5,201 bases of DNA, from NCBI GenBank assembly GCA_002923335.1, contig BEHZ01000120.1, positions 1 through 5,201 on the forward strand, written 5' to 3'. The notes beneath the pieces were generated by a model, which searched no databases, was not told where the DNA came from, and was given only the letters and a program-made list of their open reading frames with translations. Source of the DNA: a bacterium HR23. Lineage in GTDB: Bacteria > Chloroflexota > Dehalococcoidia > Lucifugimonadales > HRBIN23. Position numbers and translations under genes: made by a program. The stretch's first letter is position 1, and every line of letters starts with the position of its first letter. Positions 5,000-5,201 of the stretch are shown one piece after another.

Positions 5000-5201
5000 A
5001 GGTCCTGCGCTCCATCGCCCTGGAGGTGGGCAACCTCCTGCTGGAGCACTTCCGCCGAGGCACCGCCACCCAGGTGGTGCAGGAGAAGGGGGCCGACGAC
5101 TTTACCCTGGAGGCCGACCGCCACGCCCAAGAGGTAGCCCTATCCCTTCTCCATCGGCACCACTTTGGCGGGGCGCTCCTGGCCGAGGAGACGCCGGGAG
5201 G
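4993..5201 (+). CDS. Inositol monophosphatase / SuhB-like family phosphatase, N-terminal 69 residues (runs off right edge)
   Basis: The frame opens at ATG 4993, inside the last codons of DUF2851 (7-base overlap), and stays open to the window end. The visible part has an N-terminal helix, MLEVLRSIALEVGNLLLEHF (1-20). The family signature 'K.g..D.vTeaD...e' appears as EKGADDFTLEADRHAQE (31-47). An LAEETPG segment (63-69) matches the metal-binding 'GEE' loop of Mg-dependent inositol monophosphatase, fructose-1,6-bisphosphatase and PAP phosphatase-like enzymes. The DPxDGT motif that would confirm the family lies beyond the edge. The substrate (inositol phosphate, histidinol phosphate, PAP or sugar bisphosphate) cannot be chosen. 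The local SD is weak (a GGGG run just upstream), consistent with translational coupling to DUF2851 and expression from the 3789-3817 promoter. Confidence 0.82.
   Translation, partial: MLEVLRSIALEVGNLLLEHFRRGTATQVVQEKGADDFTLEADRHAQEVALSLLHRHHFGGALLAEETPG

Overview
The window is a 5.2-kb piece of a GC-rich, densely packed bacterial chromosome. It shows SD-led genes, frequent GTG starts, 4-base start/stop overlaps and very short intergenic gaps. Nothing points to phage, plasmid, insertion sequence, CRISPR or defence DNA. The taxon cannot be fixed from the sequence. The GC content, gene packing and the presence of DUF72 and DUF2851 family proteins would suit a thermophilic or environmental lineage such as Chloroflexota, but that is only a low-confidence guess.

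Layout from left to right. (1) Bases 1-240, minus strand: the first 80 residues of histidyl-tRNA synthetase (hisS), starting at GTG behind a clear GGAGGT site. A candidate promoter lies in the 85-bp gap upstream. (2) Bases 326-2297, minus strand: a compact three-gene operon transcribed right to left. It encodes a sugar-phosphate isomerase/epimerase-type TIM barrel, then a crotonase (enoyl-CoA hydratase/isomerase) family protein that lacks both classical catalytic glutamates, then a 124-residue protein I do not recognise. The genes are joined by ATGA and GTGA overlaps, so they are probably translationally coupled. (3) Bases 2357-3070, plus strand: an alpha/beta hydrolase with a complete Ser-Asp-His triad, divergent from the operon. 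(4) Bases 3074-3796, minus strand: a DUF72 (YecE-like) TIM-barrel protein that converges on the hydrolase with a 3-base gap. (5) Bases 3857-4999, plus strand: a DUF2851 protein, divergent from DUF72 and driven by a near-consensus sigma-70-type promoter. Its end overlaps the start of (6), bases 4993-5201, plus strand: the N-terminus of an inositol-monophosphatase-family phosphatase that runs off the right edge.

The most interesting features are small. Both divergent gene pairs are organised around one near-symmetrical TATAATA-type -10 box readable on both strands, and in the second pair the -35 element of one gene covers the start codon of the other. The crotonase has Leu and Gly where enoyl-CoA hydratases carry catalytic Glu, so hydratase activity should not be assumed. 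The genes mix translation, carbohydrate-type and CoA/ester-type enzymes and conserved unknowns. I see no evidence of a dedicated new system. Gene functions are read from sequence motifs recognised by eye, and no database search was possible.
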